From Qipengyuania flavescens (GTDB lineage: Bacteria; Pseudomonadota; Alphaproteobacteria; Sphingomonadales; Sphingomonadaceae), in assembly GCF_029688735.1 (NCBI RefSeq), contig NZ_JARULD010000001.1, positions 496,001 through 560,000 of the forward strand: 64,000 nucleotides of DNA, in the 5' to 3' direction. Below the pieces are notes generated by a model. The model had not been told where the DNA came from. It saw nothing but the letters and a program-made list of their open reading frames with translations, and ran no database searches. The first letter of the stretch is position 1. Each line of letters starts with the position of its first letter. The translations under genes and the position numbers were made by a program. Shown in pieces: positions 45,962 through 55,258 of this stretch.

Positions 45962-46747
45962 CTAGCGCGGTGCCATGCGGATCGCACCGTCGAGGCGCAC
46001 GTCCTCGCCGTTGAAATAGCCGGTCTCGATCATGCACATGGCGAGATTGGCGTATTCTTCCGCATTGCCGAGGCGCTTGGGGAACGGCACGCTGGCGGCC
46101 AGCGCGTCCTTCACTTGCGGCGGGGCCGCATTCATCAGCGGGGTGTTGAAGATGCCCGGCAGGATGGTGTTGACGCGGATGCCTTCGCGCATGAGATCGC
46201 GCGCGATGGGCAGCGTCATGCCGACCACGCCGCCCTTCGAAGCGGAATAGGCCGCCTGGCCCATCTGGCCGTCCTCGGCAGCAACCGAAGCCGTGTTGAC
46301 GATCGCGCCGCGATCGCCCTCATCGCTCAAGGGGTCGAGGCTCATCATGCCGGCTGCCGACTTGGCGATGCAGCGGAAGGTGCCGATGAGGTTCACCTGG
46401 ATCACGAAATCGAAAGCGCTGATCGGGAAGTGCTTGATCTCGCCCGACTGCTTGTCGCGGCTGGCGGTCTTGATCGCATTGCCGATGCCGGCGCAATTGA
46501 CCAAGATCCGCTCCTGCCCGTGCGCCTCGCGCGCCTTGGCGAAACCGGCGTCCACATCCTCGTCGCTGGTGACGTTGACCTTGCAGAAGACGCCGCCGAT
46601 GTCCTTGGCGACCGCTTCGCCCTTTTCCTCGTTCATGTCGAAGATGGCGACCTTGGCGCCCTTGGCTGCGAGCGCGCGCGCGGTGGCTTCACCGAGGCCC
46701 GATGCGCCGCCGGTGACGACGGCGGGGGTGTTGGCTGATACTTCCAT
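45962..46747 (-). CDS. SDR dehydrogenase, 3-hydroxyacyl-CoA dehydrogenase type-2-like
   Basis: A 261-residue classical SDR. The cofactor loop is VVTGGASGLGEATARAL, the catalytic Tyr-Lys pair is in AAYSASKGGVVGM, and NCAGIGNA and NTASVAAEDG complete the set. The sequence resembles HSD10-type 3-hydroxyacyl-CoA dehydrogenases, and the thiolase 61 bp upstream supports a beta-oxidation step (hydroxyacyl-CoA to ketoacyl-CoA). Start at ATG 46747 (MEVSANTPAVV); the longer leader is rejected. Confidence 0.88.
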   Translation of the reverse strand: MEVSANTPAVVTGGASGLGEATARALAAKGAKVAIFDMNEEKGEAVAKDIGGVFCKVNVTSDEDVDAGFAKAREAHGQERILVNCAGIGNAIKTASRDKQSGEIKHFPISAFDFVIQVNLIGTFRCIAKSAAGMMSLDPLSDEGDRGAIVNTASVAAEDGQMGQAAYSASKGGVVGMTLPIARDLMREGIRVNTILPGIFNTPLMNAAPPQVKDALAASVPFPKRLGNAEEYANLAMCMIETGYFNGEDVRLDGAIRMAPR

Positions 46748-46808
46748 GAAAAATGTCCTCTCGTAAGATTGAAACTTGGAGCGCCTCGACGCCCGAGCGC
46801 GGATGCTC

Positions 46809-47981
46809 TCAAAGGGCCTCGACGATGGTGACATTGGCGACGCCGCCGCCTTCGCACATCGTCTGCAGGCCGTATTTCTTGCCGCGCGCCTTCAGCGCAT
46901 GGACCAGGGTCGCCATGAGTTTGGTGCCCGATGCGCCGAGCGGGTGGCCGAGCGCGATCGCGCCGCCGTTGACGTTGAGCTTCTCGGGGTCCGCTCCGGT
47001 GTGCTTGAGCCAGGCAAGCGGAACGGGCGCGAAAGCCTCGTTCACCTCGTAAAGGTCGATATCGCCGATGCTCATGCCGGCCCGCTCCAGCGCGCGATCG
47101 GTGGCGAACAGCGGCTCTTCCAGCATGATCACCGGATCACCCGCCGTCACGGTCAAATTGTGGATGCGCGCCATCGGGGTGAGGCCGTATTCCTTTAGTG
47201 CCTTCTCGGACACGACCAGCACCGCGCTCGATCCGTCGCAGATCTGGCTGCTGGTGGCTGCGGTAATTTTGCCCTCGGGGCTCAGCAGCTTGACGCCGGC
47301 AATCCCCTCGAGCGTGGCGTCGAAGCGGATGCCTTCGTCGACCGTGTGGCATTCCTCGCCCTCGGGCGTCTCGATCTCCACGCCGACGATCTCGTTTTCG
47401 AAAGCGCCGGACTTCGTGGCCTCGATCGCCTTTTCATGGCTGTGCAGCGCAAAGCGGTCGAGATCGTCCTTGGAGAAGCCGTGCTTCTGCGCGATCATTT
47501 CCGCGCCCATGAACTGGCTCCACTGGATGCCGGGATACTTCTCTTCGAGTCCGGGCGACTTGTAGTTGCCGAGGCCCTCTTTCATGTGGAACATCGCGGT
47601 CGAGCCCATCGGCACGCGGCTCATGCTTTCCACACCGCTGGCGATGACCACGTCCTGCGTGCCGCTCATGACAGCCTGCGCGGCGAACTGGATTGCCTGC
47701 TGGCTGGAGCCGCATTGGCGATCGATAGTGACGGCGGGCACGCCCTCGCCCAGGCGTTTTGCTGCCAGAACGGCGTTCCGCCCGACCTGCATCGCCTGTT
47801 CGCCCCCCTGGCTGACGCAGCCCATCACCACATCATCGACCGCCTTCGCTTCGAGGCCGCTACGCTCCATGATCGCATCGAGCGAGGTGGCGGCGAGATC
47901 GACCGGGTGGACCCCGGCGAGCCGGCCCCCGCGGCGGCCACCGGCAGTGCGGACGGCTTCTACGATATAGGCTTCGGGCAT
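46809..47981 (-). CDS. Acetyl-CoA C-acyltransferase (thiolase)
   Basis: A 390-residue thiolase cleaving 3-ketoacyl-CoA with CoA. The acyl-bound cysteine is Cys90 in IDRQCGSSQQAIQ. The histidine and second-cysteine motifs are GGAIALGHPLGASG and TMCEGGGVANV, and NEAFAPVPLAWL is the third block. It is followed by the SDR gene, an apparent two-gene unit for the last beta-oxidation steps. Whether the enzyme is degradative or biosynthetic cannot be decided from sequence. A LiuR-like palindrome stands about 60-77 bp upstream. Confidence 0.92.
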   Translation of the reverse strand: MPEAYIVEAVRTAGGRRGGRLAGVHPVDLAATSLDAIMERSGLEAKAVDDVVMGCVSQGGEQAMQVGRNAVLAAKRLGEGVPAVTIDRQCGSSQQAIQFAAQAVMSGTQDVVIASGVESMSRVPMGSTAMFHMKEGLGNYKSPGLEEKYPGIQWSQFMGAEMIAQKHGFSKDDLDRFALHSHEKAIEATKSGAFENEIVGVEIETPEGEECHTVDEGIRFDATLEGIAGVKLLSPEGKITAATSSQICDGSSAVLVVSEKALKEYGLTPMARIHNLTVTAGDPVIMLEEPLFATDRALERAGMSIGDIDLYEVNEAFAPVPLAWLKHTGADPEKLNVNGGAIALGHPLGASGTKLMATLVHALKARGKKYGLQTMCEGGGVANVTIVEAL

Positions 47982-48331
47982 GGCAGGCTCCTCGTTGACT
48001 GGATCGGTTTGAGTTTCGTTTCGCCACTCGCCTATGGGCGCCTTACGTTAAGGTCAAGCGGCACGGAAGGGCGCGCAGAAAATGACGTGCATACGTAAGC
48101 GCAATCGCATCGTCTCGCAGCGCCCAACATGTGTGGGATTCGCGCAACACACGTTCGAGCATTACGGAAATCCGCCAGATTTGCTTTGCAATGTAACTAT
48201 CCTGCGAGGCAGATACCATATTCCGCCGATGGGCCTGTCGTCCGGAAAACCGGTGCAGGCAGTCCATCCATGGGGGTTCTTACACATGCATCGAGTGGTC
48301 GATGCATGTAACGGAAGAAGGACACAATCGA
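47982..48331. other. 350-bp divergent intergenic region: thiolase and TonB receptor promoters
   Basis: No gene is supported here. The region contains CCTTACGTTAAGGTCAAG (48041-48058), read on the minus strand as a pseudo-palindrome with a TTGACC -35-like start, about 60-77 bp before the thiolase. It is close to the ACGTTAACGT core I recall for LiuR-type MerR regulators. Nearer the receptor, the palindrome at 48284-48309 is the main structure. The stretch 48150-48250 is comparatively AT-rich, as expected for a promoter. Confidence 0.5.
48284..48309 (+). promoter_or_regulatory. Perfect 11-bp inverted repeat in the leader of TonB receptor 1
   Basis: ACATGCATCGA (48284-48294) and TCGATGCATGT (48299-48309) are separated by GTGG. 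It is either an operator or an mRNA hairpin ending 22 bp before the GTG start; an alternative ATG (48302) lies inside the right arm. Confidence 0.6.
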
Positions 48332-51241
48332 GTGAAACTCCAGACATATTTCAAAGCCAGCGCGGCTCCTGCCGCTCTCGGTCTCGCGCTGATCGCGCAG
48401 CCGGCGATGGCCCAGGTTTCGGAAGAAACGCCTGAAGCAGAAGCAGCAACGGCTCCGGCAGGACAGGCGATCGTCGTCACCGGCTCGCGCATTGCAGACC
48501 CCAATATCGAAAGTGCGAGCCCGGTTGCGGTCGTGACCGCCGAAGAATTGACGCTGCAGCAGGCCAACACGGTCGAAGAATCGCTGCGTCAGATTCCGGG
48601 TATCGTCCCTAGCGTCGGTTCCAACGTCAACAACGGTAACGGCGGTTCGACCTACATCAACCTTCGTGGCCTCGGCGCCAACCGCAACCTCGTGCTGTTG
48701 AACGGCACGCGCGTCGTTCCGCAAGGTCTCAACGGCCTTACCAACATCGACGTGATCCCGGTTGCTCTGCTCGAGCGGATGGACGTGCTGACCGGCGGTG
48801 CCGGCGCAGCCTACGGTGCCGACGCCATCTCCGGCGTCGTCAACTTCATCACCAAGCAGGACTTTTCGGGCGCAGAACTCGCCGCGACCAACGCGATCAC
48901 CGAAGAAGGTGACGGTTACACGTTCCGTGCAGACCTCACGGTCGGTGGCAACTTCGCCGATGGCCGCGGCAACGCGGTGTTCTCGGTCGGCTACACCGAT
49001 CGCGAAGCCGTCTTCCAGGGCGACCGGGAATACGGCCGCGAGAACATCTCGTCGTTCAGCGGGCTTCCCGGCGGTTCGTCGACCGCAGTCCCGTCCGTCA
49101 TAACCGTTCCCGGCACGACCAGCGGAACGCTGCAGGTCGACGGCGATTCGCTGCGTCCGTTCTACGCACCGTTCAACTTCAACCCGTTCAACGTCTACCA
49201 GACTCCGCTGGAACAGTACCGCATGTTCGGTTCCGGCCGCTTCGAAATCACCGACGCGATCGAAGTCTTCGCCGAAGGTATGTTCGTTCAGAACACGACT
49301 TCGACGATCATCGCTCCGTCGGGTACTTTCCGCAACGTTCTCGAAACCCCCCTCTCCAACCCGTTCCTGACGGCCGGCATCCGCAACCAGATTTGCGGAC
49401 TCGACACCGATGGGGACACGGCAGGCGTACAGGCCCTCTTCGGCCAGGCGGAATGTGATGCCGCTGCACTGGCGACCGATCCGAACGATCCGAACTATCG
49501 TACGGTCGGCATCGACTATGGTCGTCGCTTCGTGGAATTCGGGCCGCGTCTCAACGAGTACCGGACCCGCCTTTTCCAGGTCAAGGCCGGTGCGCGCGGC
49601 GCCCTGACCGACAATCTGGACTGGGAAATCTTCGGTGCATACGGCGAGAGCGAAAATGTCTCGCGCCAGTCGGGTAACGGTACGTTCACCCGGCTTCAGC
49701 AGTCCGTGCTCTCGACGAACCCGGACACCTGCCTCGACACCTCGAACGACTGTGTGCCGATCAACCTGTTCGGTCCTCTCGGTAGCCTGACCCCCGAAGT
49801 TCAGGATTTCCTCGACGTCGGCAACTCCGGCACCGAAGGCGCAGAGCTCAGCCAGATCCAGGCCTTCATTTCGGGCGATCTCGGCTTCGGTATCGCTGCT
49901 GATCCGATCAGCATTGCGGCCGGTGTCGAATATCGCGACTACTACGCCTTCAGCCGCTCGGACCTGCTTTCGCAGACGCCCGGCGAGGTGCTCGGCAATG
50001 GTGCAGCATCGCCCGACGCCGATGGTAGCTACGACGTGAAGGAAGCCTTCGGCGAACTCATCGTTCCGCTGGTGGTGGATTCTCCGATCGGTGAGGAACT
50101 GACGCTCGAACTGGCGGGCCGTGTGTCCGACTATTCGACGACCGGCACCGAATACACCTGGAAGATCGGCGGTACCTATACCCCGGTTTACGGTGTGCAG
50201 TATCGCGGTGGTTTCCAGAAGGTGACGCGCGCTCCGAACATTGCCGAACTGTTCGCAGTTCCGACGACGGGCCTCGACAACTTCAGCAACGACCCGTGCG
50301 CGGGCGCAGCCCCGACCAACAACGCGAACCTGCGTGCCGTCTGTCTTGCACAGGGCGCCCCGGCTTCTTCGATCGGCAATATCATCGTCGATCCGGCCGG
50401 CCAGGTTAACGTCACTTCGGGCGGCAACCCCAACCTCGACGCCGAGAACGCGGAAACGTGGACTGTCGGTGCCGTGATCCAGCCGGGCTTCCTGCGTAAC
50501 TTCACGCTGACGTTCGACTACTACAACATCACGCTTACCGACGCGATTACCACTCCGACGATCGATGACGTGTTCAGTGCCTGCTTCACCGGCACGCCTT
50601 CGGCCACCAATCCGGCATGTACCGCAATCCGTCGTAACCCGGCGACCGGTAACCTGTTCGGCAGCGTCGCGACCACGCCGGGTCTGCCGCTGGTCCTGAC
50701 CAACCAGGGCCGCGTGTTCACGGACGGCATCGACCTGACCATGAACTTCAACACGGACCTGGGCTTCGGAGGACTCGACCTGAGCTTCTTCGGCAACTGG
50801 ACGAACCGTTCGACGTTCAAGGCGAACCAGAACGATCCGAACAGCCTCAATCGCGATTGCGTAGGCTACTACAGCATCAACTGCCCCTCGATTCAGCCGG
50901 AGTTCTCCTTCACGCAGCGTACCACGCTGAGTGTCGGCGATGCCGATCTGTCTCTGCGGTGGCGCTTCATCGATGCCGTCGAAGTGGAGCCGGAATTCGC
51001 TGGTGACTTCCTCGAGGAATTCACCACGATCGGTGCCGAACACTACTTCGACCTGACCGCCAACTTCAACGTTACGGACAACTTCGGCTTCACCGCCGCA
51101 GTGATCAACCTGTTCGACAACGAACCGAAGGTGGTCGGCAGCAACATCGGCTCGACCGCATATAACAGCGGCAACATCTACCCCTCGACGTACGACCCGC
51201 TCGGCCGTCGTTACTCGGTAACCGCACGTATGACCTTCTGA
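48332..51241 (+). CDS. TonB-dependent outer-membrane receptor 1
   Basis: About 969 residues from GTG 48332, with a signal peptide ending QPAMAQ. The plug domain starts near IVVTGSRIADPNIESASPV and continues through LRGLGANRNLVLLNGTRV and GAGAAYGADAISGVVNFITK. A 22-strand barrel follows, ending in the expected terminal Phe (YSVTARMTF). The proline-containing VTGSR start and the Gly/Asn-rich plug are those of the large sphingomonad receptor family for peptides, sugars or siderophores; the ligand cannot be told. The GTG has GAAGGA at good spacing, whereas the ATG at 48302 falls inside the palindrome. A terminator follows at 51265. Confidence 0.92.
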   Translation: MKLQTYFKASAAPAALGLALIAQPAMAQVSEETPEAEAATAPAGQAIVVTGSRIADPNIESASPVAVVTAEELTLQQANTVEESLRQIPGIVPSVGSNVNNGNGGSTYINLRGLGANRNLVLLNGTRVVPQGLNGLTNIDVIPVALLERMDVLTGGAGAAYGADAISGVVNFITKQDFSGAELAATNAITEEGDGYTFRADLTVGGNFADGRGNAVFSVGYTDREAVFQGDREYGRENISSFSGLPGGSSTAVPSVITVPGTTSGTLQVDGDSLRPFYAPFNFNPFNVYQTPLEQYRMFGSGRFEITDAIEVFAEGMFVQNTTSTIIAPSGTFRNVLETPLSNPFLTAGIRNQICGLDTDGDTAGVQALFGQAECDAAALATDPNDPNYRTVGIDYGRRFVEFGPRLNEYRTRLFQVKAGARGALTDNLDWEIFGAYGESENVSRQSGNGTFTRLQQSVLSTNPDTCLDTSNDCVPINLFGPLGSLTPEVQDFLDVGNSGTEGAELSQIQAFISGDLGFGIAADPISIAAGVEYRDYYAFSRSDLLSQTPGEVLGNGAASPDADGSYDVKEAFGELIVPLVVDSPIGEELTLELAGRVSDYSTTGTEYTWKIGGTYTPVYGVQYRGGFQKVTRAPNIAELFAVPTTGLDNFSNDPCAGAAPTNNANLRAVCLAQGAPASSIGNIIVDPAGQVNVTSGGNPNLDAENAETWTVGAVIQPGFLRNFTLTFDYYNITLTDAITTPTIDDVFSACFTGTPSATNPACTAIRRNPATGNLFGSVATTPGLPLVLTNQGRVFTDGIDLTMNFNTDLGFGGLDLSFFGNWTNRSTFKANQNDPNSLNRDCVGYYSINCPSIQPEFSFTQRTTLSVGDADLSLRWRFIDAVEVEPEFAGDFLEEFTTIGAEHYFDLTANFNVTDNFGFTAAVINLFDNEPKVVGSNIGSTAYNSGNIYPSTYDPLGRRYSVTARMTF

Positions 51242-51264
51242 TCTTCGAAGGTAATCGACCAAGG

Positions 51265-51295
51265 AAAGGGGCGGCGGTTGCCGCCCCTTTTTTTA
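51265..51295 (+). terminator. Intrinsic terminator of TonB receptor 1
   Basis: An 11-bp stem, AAAGGGGCGGC (51265-51275) with GCCGCCCCTTT (51280-51290), has a GGTT tetraloop and a run of seven Ts (51288-51294). Confidence 0.93.
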
Positions 51296-51365
51296 TAAGC
51301 TATCATTCGTGGGATTTATGCATTCGGCCCACAGCATTGCGATTTGATCGCTGAAGGACTTCATC

Positions 51366-51677
51366 ATGAAAGCAGCCACCGTCATCATCGCCCTGAGCCT
51401 ATGCGCTCTCACGACGCCCGTGCACAGCATGCAGTCGAATTCGAAGCAGGCCACATCGGCTGAAACTCGCACGACCGATCGTGAGAAGCGGGACGCAGGC
51501 GATGATGCGAAAATCTGCAAATCCTTCAAGGTGACCGGCTCGCGGGCGAAGAGGGAGCGGCTGTGCAAGACACGTGACGAATGGATCGCCTTCTACAGCG
51601 AGACTCGCGACGAGGCGGGACGGCTCGCCAATCGCGAGGGCGTCTGCAGCGACGCGAGCATCTGCGGCGGAAACTGA
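51366..51677 (+). CDS. Small secreted cysteine protein, unknown function
   Basis: The product is 103 residues with a Sec signal (MKAATVIIALSLCALTTPVHS). The mature part is strongly charged and carries four cysteines, in KICKSF, RLCKTRDEW, GVCSD and SICGG. The pattern CK-FKVTGSRAKRERLCKTRDEW resembles a motif seen in small uncharacterised exported proteins of alpha- and gammaproteobacteria (C...TGSR...C.T..EW). It lies between the two TonB receptors but after the terminator of the first. Function is not known. Confidence 0.75.
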   Translation: MKAATVIIALSLCALTTPVHSMQSNSKQATSAETRTTDREKRDAGDDAKICKSFKVTGSRAKRERLCKTRDEWIAFYSETRDEAGRLANREGVCSDASICGGN

Positions 51678-51960
51678 TCAACCGGCTGGCCATTCAGCCA
51701 GATTGGCCTTTCTACCTGAATGAAATCGAGCCAGGCCCGAAATTTCTGCGGGTTCGCCAGGGGGTGCCGGATGTCAGCAGCTCCTCTGTGGACCGAAAGA
51801 TCTGACGATCTCGCAAAACTGTTGCAAATTGGTGACCCTTCAATCCCGATCTGCCCTGCTCCAAGGGTTTTCGCCTAGCATTGCTTGCGTCCACCCCAAA
51901 CGCTTGCTTTTATCGCGCCATCAGCCGGACAACCCCGGCTTGAGTAGGGGACTGACAATC

Positions 51961-54900
51961 ATGAAGAAGACCTTTTCCACCCTGGGTGGACGGGCCGCGC
52001 TGTTTACCGGTGCCGGTCTCGCCGCCCTTGCGCTGGCCAATCCGGCCTATGCGCAGGACGTCGATACGTCCGAGCAGGACGCGTCCGAAACGGCCGACGA
52101 AGGCCCGGATGCTGTCGTCGATCCGGCTCCGGCAAACGCTATCATCGTTTCGGGTTCGCGTATTGCGCGTCCGAACCTCGAATCGCCGGTTCCGGTCACC
52201 AGCGTTACTGCCGAAGACCTGACCAACCAGGGCGACATCTCGCTCGGTGACGCGCTGAACGATCTTCCGTCGCTGCGCACCACCTTCAGCCAGGGCAACT
52301 CGACCCGCTTCATCGGCACGGCCGGTCTCAACCTGCTCGACCTTCGCGGCCTCGGCACAAGCCGTACGCTGGTCCTCGTCAACGGCAAGCGCCACGTGAC
52401 CGCGCTGCCGGGCGACTTCATCGTCGACGTCAACACGATCCCGGTCGACCTGCTCGAGCGTGTCGATGTGGTGACCGGTGGTAACTCCGCCGTTTACGGT
52501 TCGGACGCTGTCGCCGGCGTGGTGAACTTCATCCTCAAGCGTGACTTCGAAGGTTTCGCCGTTCGCGGCCAGGCCGGTATTTCGGAAGAAGGCGACCGTG
52601 CGACCCGCTTTATCTCCGCAACCTACGGCAAGAACTTCGCCGACGGTCGCGGCAACATCGCGGTTTCCGGCGAGTACGCCAAGTCGGACCCGCTGTACTT
52701 CCGTCAGCGCGACGATCTGACCGGGGCCTATAGCGGCCGCTGCCAGTACAATCTTGTCAGCGACGATCCGGGCGACGAAGGTGACTTCGGGAGCGACGGC
52801 ATCACCGATCTCGAGCCCATTTGCGGTGTTCGCAACGGGTCGATCTCCGACGGTGGTACGCTCGGCAGCCTCGGCGGCGGCGTATATCTTCGCTTTGCGC
52901 CGAACGGCAATCTGTTCGTCGATACGCCGGACGATCCGCTTCCGTTCTCGGGCAACGTCGTCGGTGGTGGCGGCTCCACGCTGCGCAACACCGGCCAGCT
53001 TGCTGCCGGTCTCGAGCGCTACACGGCGAACATCCTTGCCCGTTTCGACGTCACCGACGCTTTCCGTCCATTCGTCGAAGCGAAGTATGTTCGTCTCGAA
53101 GCCATCCAGGAAGGCCAGCCGAGCTTCTTCGTTGGCGGTCCGACCTACGTTGGCGGCAACCCGCTGTTCTGCGACAACGCCTTCCTGAACGATCAGGCGC
53201 TCGGCACGCTGCAGAGCTTCGGCCTTTGCTCGGCGGGCCGCACGAACACGCAAACCGTTCCGCTCAGCCGCTTCAACATCGACTTCGGTGGTCGCGGCGA
53301 ACTGCAGACGCGTGAGACCTATCGCATCGTCGGCGGTATCGAAGGTACGTTCAACGACGACTGGAACTACGAGCTGTCGGCGAACTACGGTCGTCTCGAA
53401 ACCGACCTGCGTTCGCTGAACAACCTCGTCCTGTTCGATCTCGACGGCAATCCGGCAGGCTTCAACCTGGCTGCCGATGCCGTCCTGAACGGTGCAGGTA
53501 ACCCGGTCTGCCGCATCAATGCGGACTCCGATCCGAGCAATGACGACCCGAACTGTGTGCCGATCAACCTGTTCGGCTTCGGTGCTCCGAGCCAGGCAGC
53601 TCTGGACTACGTCAACACGACCGGTCGCCGCGAAGGCAATGCCGAACAGTTCGTGGTTCTGGCTTCGCTGGCCGGCGACCTGTCGGGTCTGTTCGAACTC
53701 CCAGGCGGTCCGATCGCTTTCGCAATCGGCGGTGAATACCGTGAAGAGCGCGCTTTCGAGGCATTCGACGAACTTACCGCAAGCGGCGGCACGTTCCTGA
53801 ACGCCATCGCGCCGTTCGACCCGCCGGCCCTGAAGGTCAAGGAAGCTTTCGGCGAACTTCGCGTTCCGCTGCTGGCCGACCTGCCCTTCGCCGAAGAGCT
53901 GACCCTCAACGGTGCAGCTCGTGTTTCGGACTACAACACCGCAACCGGCACGACCTTCTCGTGGAACGTGAACGGCATCTACGCACCGATCCCGGATATC
54001 CGCTTCCGCGCGGGTTACGCCGTCTCGGTTCGTGCGCCGACGCTGAGCGATCTTTACTCGCCGCAATCGGAGAACTTTGCCTTCCTGGCGGACCCCTGTG
54101 ACATCGGTCAGGGCAATATCAGCGTTAACCCGAACCGCAGGGCAAACTGCGCTGCGGCCGGCGTTCCGACGACCCTGAACGCGGCGGCGGTCGCTGCGTG
54201 TGAAGGAAGTTCGGTCGAAGCTGATCGTCGTGAACTCGGCGATCCGTTCATCAACTGCCCTGCGATCACAGCATCGACGGCATACACGTCCGGAGGCAAT
54301 CCGAACCTTTCGGAGGAAAAGGGTAAATCCCTCACTCTTGGCGTGGTTGTCGAACCGCGCTTCCTGCCCGGCTTCAGTGTGACAGTCGACTATTACAATA
54401 TTGAGATTGAAGATCAGATCGCCGTCCTCGGCGCTCAGACGATCCTCAACAACTGTTACGATTCGCCGTCTGGGATTGATAACCCCTTCTGTACGACAGT
54501 TGCACGCGACGCGACGACCGGGTTCTTCCTTGAGCCGGCCGTGCTTTCGAGCGGTGTCAACTTCGCCTCGCGCGAAACCGAAGGCATCGACATCGACGTG
54601 CGGTACAACCGGACCTTCGACAATGGTGACCGTTTGAGCGTGCGCGCAATCGCAACGCACCTGCTCAAGCTGAACTTCTACGAAGATCCGACGCTTCCGG
54701 ACAATCCGAACCGTATCAAGAGCGAACTGGGCGATCCCGACTGGGCCGCCTCGCTCAATACGACCTACGATTTCGGCGATGTCGCCCTGACCTGGTCGGC
54801 GCGTTACATCGGTCCGATGTACAAGAGCGCGTACGAGAACCAGAACCCGTATCCGGGTCTCTGCCCGCCAGAAGGTACGGTAGGCTCGTCGGGTGGTACC

Positions 54901-55149
54901 TGTACGCCGGGCGAACTGGTCACCCTCGATCCGAACAACGCGGACCAGTATGAAGATCCGACCTTCTCGGATAAGATCTACAACAACTTCCGCGTGACCT
55001 TCGATGTGCAGGAAGAGTTCAGCTTCTACCTCGGCGTGGACAACGCGTTCGACGTGAAGCCGCCCTTCGGCCAGCTCGGCATCGCCGGCGGTGAACCTTA
55101 CGACAACTTCGGTCGTTACTGGTACGCCGGTTTCAACATCGAGCTGTAG
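51961..55149 (+). CDS. TonB-dependent outer-membrane receptor 2
   Basis: The product has 1062 residues with a signal peptide ending LANPAYAQ, an acidic linker, and the plug starting IIVSGSRIARPNLESPVPV and running through LRGLGTSRTLVLVNGKRHV and GGNSAVYGSDAVAGVVNFILK. The barrel ends in WYAGFNIEL; the terminal residue is Leu rather than Phe. It is a paralogue of the receptor at 48.3 kb with the same plug wording, though the barrels differ. The ATG at 51961 opens the signal peptide; a much longer upstream frame is not used. A terminator follows at 55184. Confidence 0.93.
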   Translation: MKKTFSTLGGRAALFTGAGLAALALANPAYAQDVDTSEQDASETADEGPDAVVDPAPANAIIVSGSRIARPNLESPVPVTSVTAEDLTNQGDISLGDALNDLPSLRTTFSQGNSTRFIGTAGLNLLDLRGLGTSRTLVLVNGKRHVTALPGDFIVDVNTIPVDLLERVDVVTGGNSAVYGSDAVAGVVNFILKRDFEGFAVRGQAGISEEGDRATRFISATYGKNFADGRGNIAVSGEYAKSDPLYFRQRDDLTGAYSGRCQYNLVSDDPGDEGDFGSDGITDLEPICGVRNGSISDGGTLGSLGGGVYLRFAPNGNLFVDTPDDPLPFSGNVVGGGGSTLRNTGQLAAGLERYTANILARFDVTDAFRPFVEAKYVRLEAIQEGQPSFFVGGPTYVGGNPLFCDNAFLNDQALGTLQSFGLCSAGRTNTQTVPLSRFNIDFGGRGELQTRETYRIVGGIEGTFNDDWNYELSANYGRLETDLRSLNNLVLFDLDGNPAGFNLAADAVLNGAGNPVCRINADSDPSNDDPNCVPINLFGFGAPSQAALDYVNTTGRREGNAEQFVVLASLAGDLSGLFELPGGPIAFAIGGEYREERAFEAFDELTASGGTFLNAIAPFDPPALKVKEAFGELRVPLLADLPFAEELTLNGAARVSDYNTATGTTFSWNVNGIYAPIPDIRFRAGYAVSVRAPTLSDLYSPQSENFAFLADPCDIGQGNISVNPNRRANCAAAGVPTTLNAAAVAACEGSSVEADRRELGDPFINCPAITASTAYTSGGNPNLSEEKGKSLTLGVVVEPRFLPGFSVTVDYYNIEIEDQIAVLGAQTILNNCYDSPSGIDNPFCTTVARDATTGFFLEPAVLSSGVNFASRETEGIDIDVRYNRTFDNGDRLSVRAIATHLLKLNFYEDPTLPDNPNRIKSELGDPDWAASLNTTYDFGDVALTWSARYIGPMYKSAYENQNPYPGLCPPEGTVGSSGGTCTPGELVTLDPNNADQYEDPTFSDKIYNNFRVTFDVQEEFSFYLGVDNAFDVKPPFGQLGIAGGEPYDNFGRYWYAGFNIEL

Positions 55150-55183
55150 GTTCGAGCGAAGGGCGACCTTCGGACCAAAAAGG

Positions 55184-55213
55184 AAAGGGCCCCGGGAAAC
55201 CGGGGCCCTTTTT
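55184..55213 (+). terminator. Intrinsic terminator of TonB receptor 2
   Basis: A 12-bp stem, AAAGGGCCCCGG (55184-55195) and CCGGGGCCCTTT (55200-55211), has a GAAA tetraloop and a five-T tail. Its AAAGGG start resembles that of the terminator after receptor 1. Confidence 0.93.
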
Positions 55214-55258
55214 CGTGTGGTGACTGTTTGCGGAGACGGACCCAGCCGCCATCCGGTC

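Noticed and set aside
48197..51262. A 1021-codon open frame antisense to TonB receptor 1
   Set aside because: The plus strand encodes an unmistakable receptor with signal peptide, plug and barrel. The antisense frame is low-complexity Arg/Val/Glu-rich sequence created by codon bias.
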